Assembly: GCF_014201515.1 (NCBI RefSeq)
Contig: NZ_JACHEQ010000013.1
Coordinates: forward strand, 1 to 64,000
Direction of reading: 5' to 3'
Source of the DNA: Anoxybacillus mongoliensis
Lineage (GTDB): Bacteria; Bacillota; Bacilli; Bacillales; Anoxybacillaceae
Length of the DNA: 64,000 nucleotides
The notes beneath the pieces are model-generated. The model was not told the DNA's origin. It searched no databases and saw only the letters and a program-made list of their open reading frames with translations. Below, piece by piece: positions 1 to 8,519 of this stretch. Both the position numbers and the translations under genes were made by a program. How positions within the stretch are numbered: the first letter of the stretch is position 1; every line of letters begins with the position of its first letter.

Positions 1-1
1 T

Positions 2-61
2 GAACAGTACGTTCTACAACACCCGGATGAGGTGTTGCGTCGCATCGGGTGTACTGCGTAA
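2..61 (+). CDS. 3' end of an unidentified gene (partial)
   Basis: An open frame enters from the left edge and runs 19 codons to a TAA at 59-61, ending in ...EVLRRIGCTA. Base composition is clearly richer in GC than the AT-rich DNA that follows, so it may belong to a different element, for example a transposase tail. No domain can be recognised from this length. It could also be a chance open frame. Confidence 0.25.
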   Translation, partial: EQYVLQHPDEVLRRIGCTA

Positions 62-69
62 ATCAGAGG

Positions 70-456
70 TTAAAATGTCAATTTGGATGTATATAATTCA
101 GTCTCCAAGTCTCTAAGTAGAGTATCCACTTCTAATACCGCTGAATCATTATTATTCCAAAATATAGATAATTTATAACCATCCTCTTTTATGCCAGGCA
201 ACCAGTCATTAATAAATTCATCTAGTTCTATGCTTTTCGGTGTATAATCGGACCACTCCCCAATGGAACAAAGTTCTGCAAATTCTTTTCTTGGCCAAAA
301 CGGCATTAACATTTTCCCAGTATCGTCTTGAGATATTGCCCAACCGTCATGATACAACCCCCAAACCTCTTCGAAGTCAACAACTTTTTTGATAAAGTAC
401 TCATATCTTTTATTAGCAGGTAGTTTTATAACAGCCTCAAGTTCCTTGTTAATCAT
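70..456 (-). CDS. DUF2750-type protein, probable toxin immunity protein
   Basis: A 128-residue acidic cytoplasmic protein. The stretch KLPANKRYEYFIKKVVDFEE followed by VWGLYHDGWA and a later PFWPRKEFAE is the pattern I associate with the DUF2750 family, members of which often sit next to polymorphic toxins. The start at 456 is chosen because it has a GGGGAG ribosome site 7 nt upstream and lies 4 nt after the stop (461) of the toxin C-terminal frame. A longer open reading frame back to 600 would overlap that toxin frame and has no better site. The tight head-to-tail spacing suggests translational coupling to the toxin. Role as immunity protein is inferred from family and position. Confidence 0.7.
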   Translation of the reverse strand: MINKELEAVIKLPANKRYEYFIKKVVDFEEVWGLYHDGWAISQDDTGKMLMPFWPRKEFAELCSIGEWSDYTPKSIELDEFINDWLPGIKEDGYKLSIFWNNNDSAVLEVDTLLRDLETELYTSKLTF

Positions 457-460
457 CCCA

Positions 461-1790
461 TCACTCCCCGTTATTTTTTCTCTTTTTTCCATACCCATCA
501 TGTTTATGCTGAGTTCTATGATTCCTAATAATTTGTAAGTCGCTGTGCTCATAACCATATCCGTTTCTTGCTTCATAGCCCCTCCTATTGGCGAGTTCAT
601 ACCCTTGGGGCACTCTTATATTTTTCCTCTTTCCTGCCGCTATTTCATTCATATCACGTTTAATCTCGCCACGCAATGCTGATGAAATTTGCTATCTCTC
701 TAAGTCTTGCTTGTTTTCCTGACCTACCAGAGTTTTTGACGACAGGTTGGTTAACATTCTCCGTTCTCGTACTTTTCCTGCCAGAAATTCCATCACTTCG
801 GCTCATTTGCTGATACAATTCTTTTGCACTTTTCACCAAGCCTGTTCCGCCTGCGGTGGCAAGTCCTGTCCCATGCGCCACTCCCACAGCGGCAACCGCC
901 GTGGCAGGCGTTCCAATGACTGCTCCTACTCCTGTGGCGTTAAGCAACATCCCGCCTGCACCAGTGGCAACGGAGCCTGTCGTTTCCATCACGCCTGCGA
1001 TTGTTGCTACCGCATGTCCAAATACTTGTCCTGCTTTGTACGCCGTCGGATGTTTCCTATCATTTGAGTGTTTTTGTACCACGTTTAATGTCATATCCGA
1101 TAACGCTGCATCCCCTGCACCTGTGACAAACTCTTTGGTGCTTTCGATCGGATGTTTCTTAAAACTATGCCATGATTGTTCTGTATGTTCCGCTACGGAC
1201 AGAACAGTTTTTTCAGCACGTTGTCCTATGTTCATTATATCATGAGCAGATTGTTTAACAGCAAGTCCTGCTTTCTTTTCTAGTTGGTGAACACCGCGTT
1301 CAATCGCTTTTTCTGTATCTTTCAACGTTTGTTTAACAGAATGGACGGTTTCAGATGTAGTTTTTTTCGCATGATGAACGATTTGTTTTGTCATTTGTTC
1401 TGTTTTCTTTTCCGCCTCACGAAACGCCGTTTGCGCTTTATGGCTAATATGTACCGTGTCTTTCATCGCTTGTTTCGTTATTTGCTCCACTTTCTTTTCT
1501 ACACGGTTGATCGTTTGATGTACGGCTTTTTCTGCTTTTTTTACATCATTGGTGATGTGTTTGCCTGCTTTCTCTATTTGTTTCTCTGCTTGTTGAAAAG
1601 CTTCTTTTGCTTTTTGGCTAATTTGAATTGTATCTTTTACGATTTGTTTAGAAACGGATTCCGCTTTCTTTTCTATTTGTTGTATGGTCTTTTCTACCTT
1701 TTTGAAGTCGTTGGCAACATGTTTCGTCGTCTGTTCGATCTTTTTACTGACTGAATGTCCCCATTTATTTAATGACCTCCAAAAAGACAT
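461..1790 (-). pseudogene. frameshifted polymorphic toxin with coiled-coil N-terminus and Ntox8-like C-terminus
   Basis: The first frame (1790 down to 660) encodes 376 residues. Roughly residues 1-210 are Lys/Glu/Gln-rich amphipathic helix with a repeat of about 65 residues (KKAESVSKQIVKDTIQIS and KKVEQITKQAMKDTVHIS copies). Roughly 225-325 are Gly/Ala-rich and hydrophobic, and the frame then reads ...GRSGKQARLREIAN and runs into a stop. A second frame, open from about 695 down to 461, carries ISSALRGEIKRDMNEIA...RGYEARNGYGYEHSDLQ...QHKHDGYGKK. That is the continuation expected of a polymorphic toxin type 8-like domain, as I recall the family. The two parts fit one protein if a few bases were lost near 695-703. 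There is no signal peptide and no WXG100 partner in view. Ribosome site AGGA lies before ATG 1790. Family name of the tail is from memory. Confidence 0.6.
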
Positions 1791-2040
1791 ATTCTTTGTT
1801 CCTCAATCTCTCATATGTCGAAGTTATCTCAGTTTTCACATATTTACTATAACATGAGATTTATGGGGGGAACGAGATGTTTTCGACAAATTTTGCAATC
1901 TTTCTGCCGCTTTTATAGCATATTGATTTGTCTAATATTTTTGATAAAGTTTTATCCCGTATCTTTTCGTCCGTTGTACAAATGAATCGTGTTATGATAA
2001 AATAAAACTATTGTGATGTGCGTCGTTGGAGGTGTAAAGT
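1791..2040. other. divergent intergenic region between toxin-like gene and secG
   Basis: About 250 AT-rich bases separating the leftward toxin-like gene from rightward secG. Apart from a candidate secG promoter and a 13-codon open frame near 1876 with a GGGGGG run before it, I see no structured RNA, repeat or further gene. Confidence 0.5.
1974..2003 (+). promoter_or_regulatory. candidate sigma-A promoter for secG
   Basis: TTGTAC (1974-1979) and TAAAAT (1998-2003) are separated by 18 bases and lie about 40 bases before the secG start. Match to consensus is moderate. Confidence 0.4.
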
Positions 2041-2274
2041 ATGCATGCGTTTCTTGTTACGTTACTTGTAATTGTTTGTATTGGAATCATTGCGGTTGTT
2101 TTATTACAATCCGGTCGAAGTGCAGGGCTTTCTGGTGCGATTACCGGCGGTGCCGAGCAATTGTTTGGCAAACAGAAAGCGCGCGGCATTGATGCGGTGT
2201 TACACCGTCTGACTGTTGTGCTTGCGGTGTTGTTTTTCGTATTAACAGTAGCTGTCACTTATTTTGAACTGTAA
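2041..2274 (+). CDS. secG: protein translocase subunit SecG
   Basis: A 77-residue membrane protein, the small subunit of the SecYEG channel that exports unfolded proteins. Two hydrophobic segments (about residues 4-20 and 53-74) flank the conserved cytoplasmic loop with [22 protein letters not shown], the SecG hallmark. Length is normal for Firmicutes. A GGAGGTG ribosome site precedes ATG 2041. It heads the secG-carboxylesterase-rnr-smpB-ssrA block conserved in Bacillus and relatives. The next gene follows after 53 nt, so cotranscription is likely. Confidence 0.95.
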   Translation: MHAFLVTLLVIVCIGIIAVVLLQSGRSAGLSGAITGGAEQLFGKQKARGIDAVLHRLTVVLAVLFFVLTVAVTYFEL

Positions 2275-2327
2275 CAGCGGTCCAGCGATGTGGATCGCTT
2301 TTTTCGTGGAGAAAGGAGGAATCATCT

Positions 2328-3065
2328 GTGAAACTTGTTGCACCACAACCGTTTACGTTTGAAGCTGGTGAACGCGCTGTCTTATTATTGCACGGATTTA
2401 CAGGGAATTCTGCCGATGTGCGGATGCTTGGTCGTTTTTTACAATCAAAAGGATACACGTGCCATGCGCCCATTTATAAAGGACATGGCGTGCCGCCAGA
2501 GGAGCTCGTTCATACCGGCCCAGAAGACTGGTGGCAAGATGTGATAAACGCTTACGAATATTTAAAACAAACCCATGAAAAAATCGCTGTTGTTGGATTA
2601 TCGCTTGGCGGTGTGTTTTCGTTAAAACTTGGCTATACTGTTCCTGTCGTTGGCATCGTGCCGATGTGTGCCCCGATGTATATCAAGAGCGAACAGACGA
2701 TGTATGAAGGAGTTTTAGCATACGCTCGCGAATATAAAAAGCGAGAAGGAAAAAGCGAGGAGCAAATCGAGCGAGAAATGGCGGAGTTTGCAAAAACGCC
2801 GATGAAAACATTAAAAGCACTACAACAACTTATTGCCGAAGTGCGCGATCATTTAGACTTCATTTATGCGCCTGTTTTTGTCGTGCAAGCGCGTCATGAT
2901 GACATGATTAACCCAGATAGTGCAAATATTATTTATAACGGCGTTGAATCTCCAGTAAAACAAATGAAGTGGTACGAGGAGTCAGGACACGTCATTACGC
3001 TTGATAAAGAAAAAGAACAGCTTCACGAAGACATTTATGCATTTTTGGAGTCATTAGATTGGTAA
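2328..3065 (+). CDS. est: carboxylesterase, Est30/YvaK type
   Basis: A 245-residue alpha/beta hydrolase that cleaves short-chain carboxyl esters in the cytoplasm. The oxyanion region HGFTGNS (22-28), nucleophile elbow GLSLGG (Ser92), acid Asp191 in RHDDMI and His221 in SGHV form the triad, matching the Geobacillus Est30 arrangement closely. The start is GTG 2328 with an AAGGAGG site 8 nt upstream; starting here gives the length of Est30. Position directly before rnr is conserved in Bacillus (yvaK). Physiological substrate is unknown. Confidence 0.93.
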   Translation: MKLVAPQPFTFEAGERAVLLLHGFTGNSADVRMLGRFLQSKGYTCHAPIYKGHGVPPEELVHTGPEDWWQDVINAYEYLKQTHEKIAVVGLSLGGVFSLKLGYTVPVVGIVPMCAPMYIKSEQTMYEGVLAYAREYKKREGKSEEQIEREMAEFAKTPMKTLKALQQLIAEVRDHLDFIYAPVFVVQARHDDMINPDSANIIYNGVESPVKQMKWYEESGHVITLDKEKEQLHEDIYAFLESLDW

Positions 3066-3085
3066 TCCTCGAAAGGAGGAATTGT

Positions 3086-5362
3086 ATGAGAGAAAAATTA
3101 TTATCGTTTATGCGTGATGAAGCGTATAAACCGCTTACGGTACAAGAGTTAGAAGAAGCGTTTCATATTACGGACGCTGCTGAATTTAAAGAGCTTGTGA
3201 AAGCGCTCGTTGCGCTTGAGGAAGAAGGATTGATCGTCCGAACGAGAAGCAATCGGTATGGACTACCTGAAAAAATGAACTTAATTCGCGGCAAAGTGAC
3301 AGGTCATGCGAAGGGGTTTGCGTTTGTCGTCCCAGAAGACCCAACGCTTGATGACATTTTTATTCCACCGTCGGAATTGAAAAATGCGATGCATGGCGAC
3401 ACCGTTCTTGTGCGCGTGAACGGACAAGCAACGGGGGCGCGCCAAGAAGGAACGATCGTCCGCATTATTGAACGTGGTATTACAGAAGTCGTAGGAACAT
3501 ATACGGAAAGCAAAAATTTCGGTTTTGTCATTCCAGACGATAAAAAAATCGTCAACGACATTTTTATTCCGAAACATGCGGCAAACGGTGCGGTCGAAGG
3601 GCATAAAGTCGTCGTCCGCTTAACGACGTATCCGGAAGGACGCATTAGTGCGGAAGGGGAAGTCATTAAAATTTTAGGACATAAAAACGACCCAGGCGTC
3701 GATATTTTATCGATCATTCATAAACATGGGTTGCCCCTTCAATTCCCAGAAGACGTCCTTGAACATGCGAACAGCATTCCGGATACGATTTCGGAAGAAG
3801 ACTTACAAGGACGGCGCGATTTGCGCAATGAAATGATTGTCACGATCGACGGTGAAGACGCAAAAGATTTAGACGATGCGGTGACTGTAACGAAATTAGC
3901 AAACGGCAACTATAAGCTTGGCGTTCATATTGCGGACGTAAGTCATTACGTCACGGAAGGGTCCCCGATTGACCGCGAAGCGTACGAACGAGGGACGAGC
4001 GTTTATTTAGTTGACCGCGTCATTCCGATGATTCCGCATCGTTTGTCAAACGGCATTTGCTCGCTCAATCCGAAAGTCGATCGGTTAACGTTATCGTGCG
4101 AAATGGAAATTAACGATCGCGGAGAAGTGGTGAGCCATGAAATTTTCCAAAGCGTCATTCGCACGGCCGAACGCATGACGTATTCTGATGTAAACCGCAT
4201 TCTCGTTGATCGTGACGAAGCACTGCGAGAAAAATATGCTTCGCTTGTGCCAATGTTTGAGTTAATGGCACAATTAGCGGATATTTTACGAAATAAACGC
4301 ATGAAACGCGGTGCAATTGATTTTGATTTTAAAGAAGCAAAAGTGCTTGTCGATGAAAATGGGAAGCCTTATGATGTCATCTTGCGTGAACGTTCCGTTG
4401 CCGAACGACTAATTGAAGAATTTATGCTAGCAGCGAACGAAACGATTGCTGAACATTTCCATTGGATGAATGTCCCATTTATTTATCGTGTGCATGAAGA
4501 TCCGAAACCAGAGAAGTTGCAACGCTTTTTAGAGTTCATTACAAACTTTGGTTATGTCGTTAAAGGAACGGGCAATCAAATTCATCCGCGCGCCTTGCAA
4601 GAAGTGTTGGAAGCGGTACGTGGTGAGCCAGAAGAAATGGTCGTATCAACCGTCATGCTTCGGTCGATGAAGCAAGCGCGCTATGACGCCGAAAGCCTCG
4701 GGCACTACGGATTATCTACCGAATTTTATACGCATTTTACGTCACCGATTCGCCGCTACCCAGATTTAATCGTGCACCGTCTCATTCGCACATACTTAAT
4801 TAACGGACAAATCGATGAACAAACGCAGCAAAAATGGGCGGAGAAGCTGCCTGAAATTGCGGAGCATACGTCGAATATGGAGCGTCGCGCGGTCGAGGCA
4901 GAACGCGAAACGGATGACTTGAAAAAGACAGAGTTTATGGAAGATAAAATTGGCATGGAGTTTGACGGCATTATTAGCTCGGTGACAAACTTTGGACTGT
5001 TTGTCGAACTGCCGAATACAGTCGAAGGACTTGTGCACGTTAGCTATTTAACGGACGATTACTATCATTATGACGAGCAACATTATGCGATGATTGGTGA
5101 GCGAACGGGGAAAGTGTACCGCATCGGTGACGAGATTACGGTGCGCGTCATTAATGTGAATAAAGAGGAGCGCATCGTCGACTTTGAAATTGTCGGCATG
5201 AAAGGGCGCCGGAATCAAAAAGCAAAAGCCTCGCCAGTCGTCATTGAAGGAAAGCGGAAAAAGAAAAAAGAAGAACAATGGCCGACGAAAAAAACGAAGA
5301 AAAGTAAAAAGTTTTTCGAAGACATCCCAAACATGAAAAAGAAGAAAAAGAAAAAGCGATAA
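3086..5362 (+). CDS. rnr: ribonuclease R (3'-5' exoribonuclease)
   Basis: A 758-residue processive exoribonuclease that degrades structured RNA and, with SmpB/tmRNA, faulty mRNA. It has an N-terminal winged-helix region (about 1-65), cold-shock-like RNA-binding domains (about 80-230), the RNB catalytic domain with the Asp-rich metal site [11 protein letters not shown] near residues 254-264, an S1 domain near 630-710, and a Lys-rich tail, as usual in RNase R. ATG 3086 is chosen over an in-frame upstream start at 3059 because it has a perfect AAAGGAGG site and avoids overlap with the esterase. A terminator follows at 5364. Confidence 0.96.
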   Translation: MREKLLSFMRDEAYKPLTVQELEEAFHITDAAEFKELVKALVALEEEGLIVRTRSNRYGLPEKMNLIRGKVTGHAKGFAFVVPEDPTLDDIFIPPSELKNAMHGDTVLVRVNGQATGARQEGTIVRIIERGITEVVGTYTESKNFGFVIPDDKKIVNDIFIPKHAANGAVEGHKVVVRLTTYPEGRISAEGEVIKILGHKNDPGVDILSIIHKHGLPLQFPEDVLEHANSIPDTISEEDLQGRRDLRNEMIVTIDGEDAKDLDDAVTVTKLANGNYKLGVHIADVSHYVTEGSPIDREAYERGTSVYLVDRVIPMIPHRLSNGICSLNPKVDRLTLSCEMEINDRGEVVSHEIFQSVIRTAERMTYSDVNRILVDRDEALREKYASLVPMFELMAQLADILRNKRMKRGAIDFDFKEAKVLVDENGKPYDVILRERSVAERLIEEFMLAANETIAEHFHWMNVPFIYRVHEDPKPEKLQRFLEFITNFGYVVKGTGNQIHPRALQEVLEAVRGEPEEMVVSTVMLRSMKQARYDAESLGHYGLSTEFYTHFTSPIRRYPDLIVHRLIRTYLINGQIDEQTQQKWAEKLPEIAEHTSNMERRAVEAERETDDLKKTEFMEDKIGMEFDGIISSVTNFGLFVELPNTVEGLVHVSYLTDDYYHYDEQHYAMIGERTGKVYRIGDEITVRVINVNKEERIVDFEIVGMKGRRNQKAKASPVVIEGKRKKKKEEQWPTKKTKKSKKFFEDIPNMKKKKKKKR

Positions 5363-5363
5363 G

Positions 5364-5388
5364 AAAAGCCTCAAGAACGGAGGCTTTT
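5364..5388 (+). terminator. intrinsic terminator after rnr
   Basis: AAAAGCCTC (5364-5372) pairs with GAGGCTTTT (5380-5388), followed by a T-rich stretch. Confidence 0.8.
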
Positions 5389-5440
5389 CCTTTCTTCTCA
5401 TTTTTGTTAAAATATTCGTTGTCTGAAGGGAGGGAAATGA

Positions 5441-5905
5441 ATGCCAAAAGGGGAAGGTAAGCTCATTGCGCAAAATAAAAAAGCGCATCACGATTATTTC
5501 ATTGAAGAAACGTACGAAGCAGGACTTGTTTTGCAAGGAACGGAAATTAAGTCCATTCGCGCAGGGAAAGTGAACTTAAAAGATTCATTTGCGAAAGTGG
5601 AAAAAGGGGAAGTATTTTTGCATAATATGCATATTAGCCCGTACGAGCAAGGCAACCGTTATAACCATGATCCGCTGCGGACGCGTAAACTATTGCTTCA
5701 TCGCCGCGAAATTAATAAGTTGATCGGTTATACGAAAGAACAAGGCTATACACTTGTTCCGTTAAAGCTTTACATTAAAGACGGCTTTGCAAAATTGTTA
5801 TTGGGCGTCGGCAAAGGAAAGAAAAAGTACGACAAACGGGAAGATATGAAAAAGAAAGAAGCGCAGCGTGAAGTCGAACGCGCTTTTCGCGAACGTCAAA
5901 AATAA
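5441..5905 (+). CDS. smpB: SsrA-binding protein SmpB
   Basis: A 154-residue RNA-binding protein that holds the tRNA-like part of tmRNA and delivers it to stalled ribosomes. Conserved segments are ARHDYFI-like [36 protein letters not shown], the [17 protein letters not shown] block and the basic C-terminal tail [18 protein letters not shown], all expected for SmpB. A GGGAGGG site precedes ATG 5441. It sits immediately upstream of its RNA partner ssrA. Confidence 0.97.
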   Translation: MPKGEGKLIAQNKKAHHDYFIEETYEAGLVLQGTEIKSIRAGKVNLKDSFAKVEKGEVFLHNMHISPYEQGNRYNHDPLRTRKLLLHRREINKLIGYTKEQGYTLVPLKLYIKDGFAKLLLGVGKGKKKYDKREDMKKKEAQREVERAFRERQK

Positions 5906-5920
5906 TCCAATATGTTACAA

Positions 5921-5948
5921 TTGAAAAACAGATGAAATGTGATATAAT
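5921..5948 (+). promoter_or_regulatory. sigma-A promoter of ssrA
   Basis: TTGAAA (5921-5926) and perfect TATAAT (5943-5948) with 16-base spacing. Transcription would begin near 5955, about 45 nt before the mature 5' end, so the precursor would need 5' trimming by RNase P. Confidence 0.8.
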
Positions 5949-6000
5949 AAGATACGTCAGCCAGTTGTAGAAGCTTAAGCTATCTCGTACGTTTCTCTAC

Positions 6001-6350
6001 GGGGACGTTACGGATTCGACAGGGGTAGATCGAGCTTAAGCTGCGAGCCGAGGGGATCGTCCTCGTAAAAACGTCACCTAAAGATAACTGGCAAAGAAAA
6101 CTACGCTTTAGCTGCTTAATTAACGCGGCTAGCTCCTACCGCCATCGCCCATGTGGCGGCCTAGGGGTTCATAACAAGTGGGCTACGCCCAAGTCCGCCG
6201 TCTGAGGATGCGGGAAGAGATGAATCAGACTAGCTGCTCGAATGCCTGTCGGTAGGCGGAAGAAGCGGCGAAACATAAATATACCGACTACGCTCGTAGA
6301 CGCTTAAGTGGCGATATCTCTGGACGTGGGTTCGACTCCCACCGTCTCCA
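6001..6350 (+). ncRNA. ssrA: transfer-messenger RNA (tmRNA)
   Basis: A 350-nt one-piece tmRNA that rescues stalled ribosomes and tags incomplete proteins for proteolysis. The 5' end GGGGACG (6001-6007) pairs with CGTCTCC (6343-6349) to form the acceptor stem, with discriminator A at 6350; the T-arm GTGGGTTCGACTCCCAC precedes it. CCA is not encoded. The resume frame at 6090-6119 reads GKENYALAA then stop, ending in the usual ALAA degron and shorter than the B. subtilis tag. Adjacent smpB supports the call. Confidence 0.97.
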
Positions 6351-6367
6351 TAATATTTAGTCACGAT

Positions 6368-6395
6368 AAAAACGACTGCATACGCGGTCGTTTTT
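6368..6395 (+). terminator. intrinsic terminator after ssrA
   Basis: AAAAACGAC (6368-6376) pairs with GTCGTTTTT (6387-6395), followed by further T residues. Confidence 0.85.
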
Positions 6396-6456
6396 TATTT
6401 TTGATTTAGAAATTGCGTGTGTTTTTATCGTTTATACCTTTAAAATACAAAAATAA

Positions 6457-6485
6457 TTGACAAAGATTATCAATATCATTATCAT
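6457..6485 (+). promoter_or_regulatory. promoter of the iron/heme uptake operon
   Basis: TTGACA (6457-6462), 17 bases, TATCAT (6480-6485). It is overlapped by a Fur-type operator, so repression under iron sufficiency is expected. Confidence 0.75.
6465..6484. promoter_or_regulatory. Fur box 1
   Basis: GATTATCAATATCATTATCA closely resembles the classical 19-bp Fur consensus GATAATGATTATCATTATC and lies between and over the -35 and -10 elements. Confidence 0.75.
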
Positions 6486-6497
6486 ATTATTTGTAAA

Positions 6498-6512
6498 TGA
6501 TAATGATAATCA
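6498..6512. promoter_or_regulatory. Fur box 2
   Basis: TGATAATGATAATCA fits the 7-1-7 inverted repeat recognised by Bacillus Fur with small deviations. It is centred just downstream of the predicted transcription start. Confidence 0.7.
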
Positions 6513-6536
6513 TTAAAGAAGAAAGGGGAAGGAAAA

Positions 6537-7469
6537 ATGAGGAAATGGCTTTCTTATATGTTGTCGCTATGTTTACTTATCGGTCTATTTACTTTTACAG
6601 GCGAAACAGCTGAAGCATCAACACACATAACAATTAAAGATTTAGCAGGGCGAACAGTCACGTTCGATCGTGCCCCAGAACGTGTCGTTGTACTAAGCCC
6701 GGGAGACTTACATACGCTCCAGGCGCTCGGTGTAAACGTAGTAGGGAGACCGACTTCAGCGACGCCTGTTGATGCGAGCTTGCAATCCGTTCCACAAGTA
6801 GGAAACATTCATCAACCAAACTTTGAGAAAATCGTTAGTTTACAGCCCGATGTCGTTATTGCAGGAACATCGTTTTTAGGACATGTTCAAAAAGCGGAAT
6901 CATTGGGATTGAAAGTCGTTATCACTTCTGGTAGCTCCATCAATGATATAAAATCAACAATTACGTTGCTAGGAAAGTTGTTTAATAAAACACAAAAGGC
7001 AAAAGTATTGGTAGGGAAGATTGATAGCAAAGTAAAAAAATATAGCAAAACAAAGACAAAAGTACGTGCGGTTATTTTATTCGGGTCAGGGGCTAGTTCG
7101 CTCGTTGCTTTACCAACATCATTTTCCGGTGATGTATTAGCGAAAGCGGGTGGAGAAAATATTGCAGCAAGCTTTTCGCAACTGAAAGACTATCCCGGTT
7201 ACGCTAATTTAAGTACAGAACGTATTATCGCGAGCAATCCAGATGTGATTTTCATCATTACACATGCAAACCATGCTGAAACAAAAAAAGCAATGATTAA
7301 GTTAATGTCAACAAGTTCATGGCGCAACTTGAAAGCGGTGAAAAATAAAAATGTCGTCTTTTTACCAAGTGAACTGTTTGCCGCAAGCCCTGGGGCAAAA
7401 ATTACAGACGCATTAGATCATATGAATAAAGAGTTATTAAAAGTGCGAGCGAAAATGAAAAAGCAATAG
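6537..7469 (+). CDS. iron/heme ABC transporter substrate-binding protein
   Basis: A 310-residue exported binding protein of the FecB/FhuD/IsdE class that captures iron-siderophore or heme outside the membrane for the permease and ATPase encoded next. The N-terminus has a Lys/Arg start, a hydrophobic core and an AEA-S cleavage site near residue 28. The family segments ITIKDLAGRTVTFDRAPERVVVL, NFEKIVSLQPDVVIAG and a C-terminal half with SNPDVIFIITH follow. I see no lipobox, which is odd for a Gram-positive binding protein. Location with an IsdG-type heme monooxygenase suggests heme as substrate, but this is inference. Ribosome site GGGGAAGG precedes ATG 6537. Confidence 0.85.
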   Translation: MRKWLSYMLSLCLLIGLFTFTGETAEASTHITIKDLAGRTVTFDRAPERVVVLSPGDLHTLQALGVNVVGRPTSATPVDASLQSVPQVGNIHQPNFEKIVSLQPDVVIAGTSFLGHVQKAESLGLKVVITSGSSINDIKSTITLLGKLFNKTQKAKVLVGKIDSKVKKYSKTKTKVRAVILFGSGASSLVALPTSFSGDVLAKAGGENIAASFSQLKDYPGYANLSTERIIASNPDVIFIITHANHAETKKAMIKLMSTSSWRNLKAVKNKNVVFLPSELFAASPGAKITDALDHMNKELLKVRAKMKKQ

Positions 7470-7481
7470 ATGAGGGATCAC

Positions 7482-8519
7482 ATGATGGAAACATCTCTTA
7501 GTGAAATACAGAAAAGAAAGCATCCTTATGCGAAAAGAAGAATATGGACGTTCGTTTTTCTTCTCATCTCTATTATATTTGTATGTTTATATTCGATCAT
7601 CACAGGAAGTGTAAAGTTGCAATTGCATGAAGTTTGGGAAGGGCTTACAGGAGAAAAAAATTCGATGTTTTATACGATCGTATGGGACTTACGATTACCG
7701 AGAACGATCGTTGGCTTAATTGTAGGCATGTGTTTAGCTATTTCTGGAACGATTATGCAAGGGGTAATGAAAAACCCGCTCGCTGATCCTGGCATTATCG
7801 GTGTATCGTCAGGAGCAGCATTAATGGCGGTCATTATTACAATTGTACTGCCGCAATATATCATTTTGTTGCCGTTTGCAGCGTTTATCGGAGGATTTGT
7901 CACAGCGATGCTTATTTATGCTTTAGCGTGGCAAGGTGGTTCATCCATTGCAAGAATTATTTTAGTCGGTGTTGCCATTAACGCCATTATCGGTGCAACA
8001 ATGAGCGCGATTATGTTGCTGTATAGCGATCGCGTGCAAGCGGTTCTTCCTTGGATGGCAGGCGTCATTTCAGGGGCGACGATGGAGCAAGCAAAGTTGT
8101 TAGCACTTTACAGTATTCCGGGATTGATTTTGTCGATTCTCGCTATTCGTCACATTCGTATTCTCCACTTAGGGGATGAAATGGCGAAACTTTTAGGACA
8201 TCATGTTGAACGTTCTCGTTTTCTTTTAATAGTCATTAGTACATTTTTAACCGGGATTGCTGTTAGTGTTTCTGGACTGATTGGGTTTATTGGTCTTGTT
8301 GTGCCGCATATGATTCGACTTATTGTCGGAAGCGATGATCGTTTTGTGTTGCCGTTATCAGCACTAGGGGGCGGAGCGTTTCTTGTGTTTGCTGATACGA
8401 TTGCGCGCAGTTGGTTTGATCCGATTGAATTGCCCGTTGGGTTATTGCTTTCATTTTTAGGTGGACCATTCTTTTTATATATTCTCCATAAAAGGGGGAA
8501 TGTGCGTGCTTTCAGCTAA
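7482..8519 (+). CDS. FecCD-family iron/heme ABC transporter permease
   Basis: A polytopic membrane protein of about 345 residues with the usual FecCD layout of eight to ten hydrophobic segments. Family motifs visible are RLPRTIVGLIVGMCLAISGTIMQ, NPLADPGIIGVSSGAA and GLIGFIGLVVPHMIRLIVG, the last being the coupling region for the ATPase. The gene follows the binding protein directly. A start at 7482 (GAGGGA just upstream) or 7485 is preferred over the in-frame ATG at 7470, which touches the previous stop codon. Its end overlaps the ATPase start by 14 nt, indicating one operon. Confidence 0.9.
   Translation: MMETSLSEIQKRKHPYAKRRIWTFVFLLISIIFVCLYSIITGSVKLQLHEVWEGLTGEKNSMFYTIVWDLRLPRTIVGLIVGMCLAISGTIMQGVMKNPLADPGIIGVSSGAALMAVIITIVLPQYIILLPFAAFIGGFVTAMLIYALAWQGGSSIARIILVGVAINAIIGATMSAIMLLYSDRVQAVLPWMAGVISGATMEQAKLLALYSIPGLILSILAIRHIRILHLGDEMAKLLGHHVERSRFLLIVISTFLTGIAVSVSGLIGFIGLVVPHMIRLIVGSDDRFVLPLSALGGGAFLVFADTIARSWFDPIELPVGLLLSFLGGPFFLYILHKRGNVRAFS

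Noticed and set aside
457-600. N-terminal extension of the DUF2750 gene to 600
   Set aside because: Overlaps the toxin C-terminal frame; the family-like sequence begins at 456 where a good ribosome site exists.
1284-1754. Long plus-strand open frame opposite the toxin repeats
   Set aside because: Phe/Leu/Arg/Cys-rich translation is the antisense of the Lys/Glu repeats; no ribosome site.
1876-1917. 13-codon open frame with GGGGGG upstream, in the secG leader region
   Set aside because: Too short, no conservation argument possible and no coupling to secG.
5048-5536. Minus-strand frame across the end of rnr and start of smpB
   Set aside because: Shadow of the Lys-rich rnr tail; hydrophobic low-complexity translation without a start signal.
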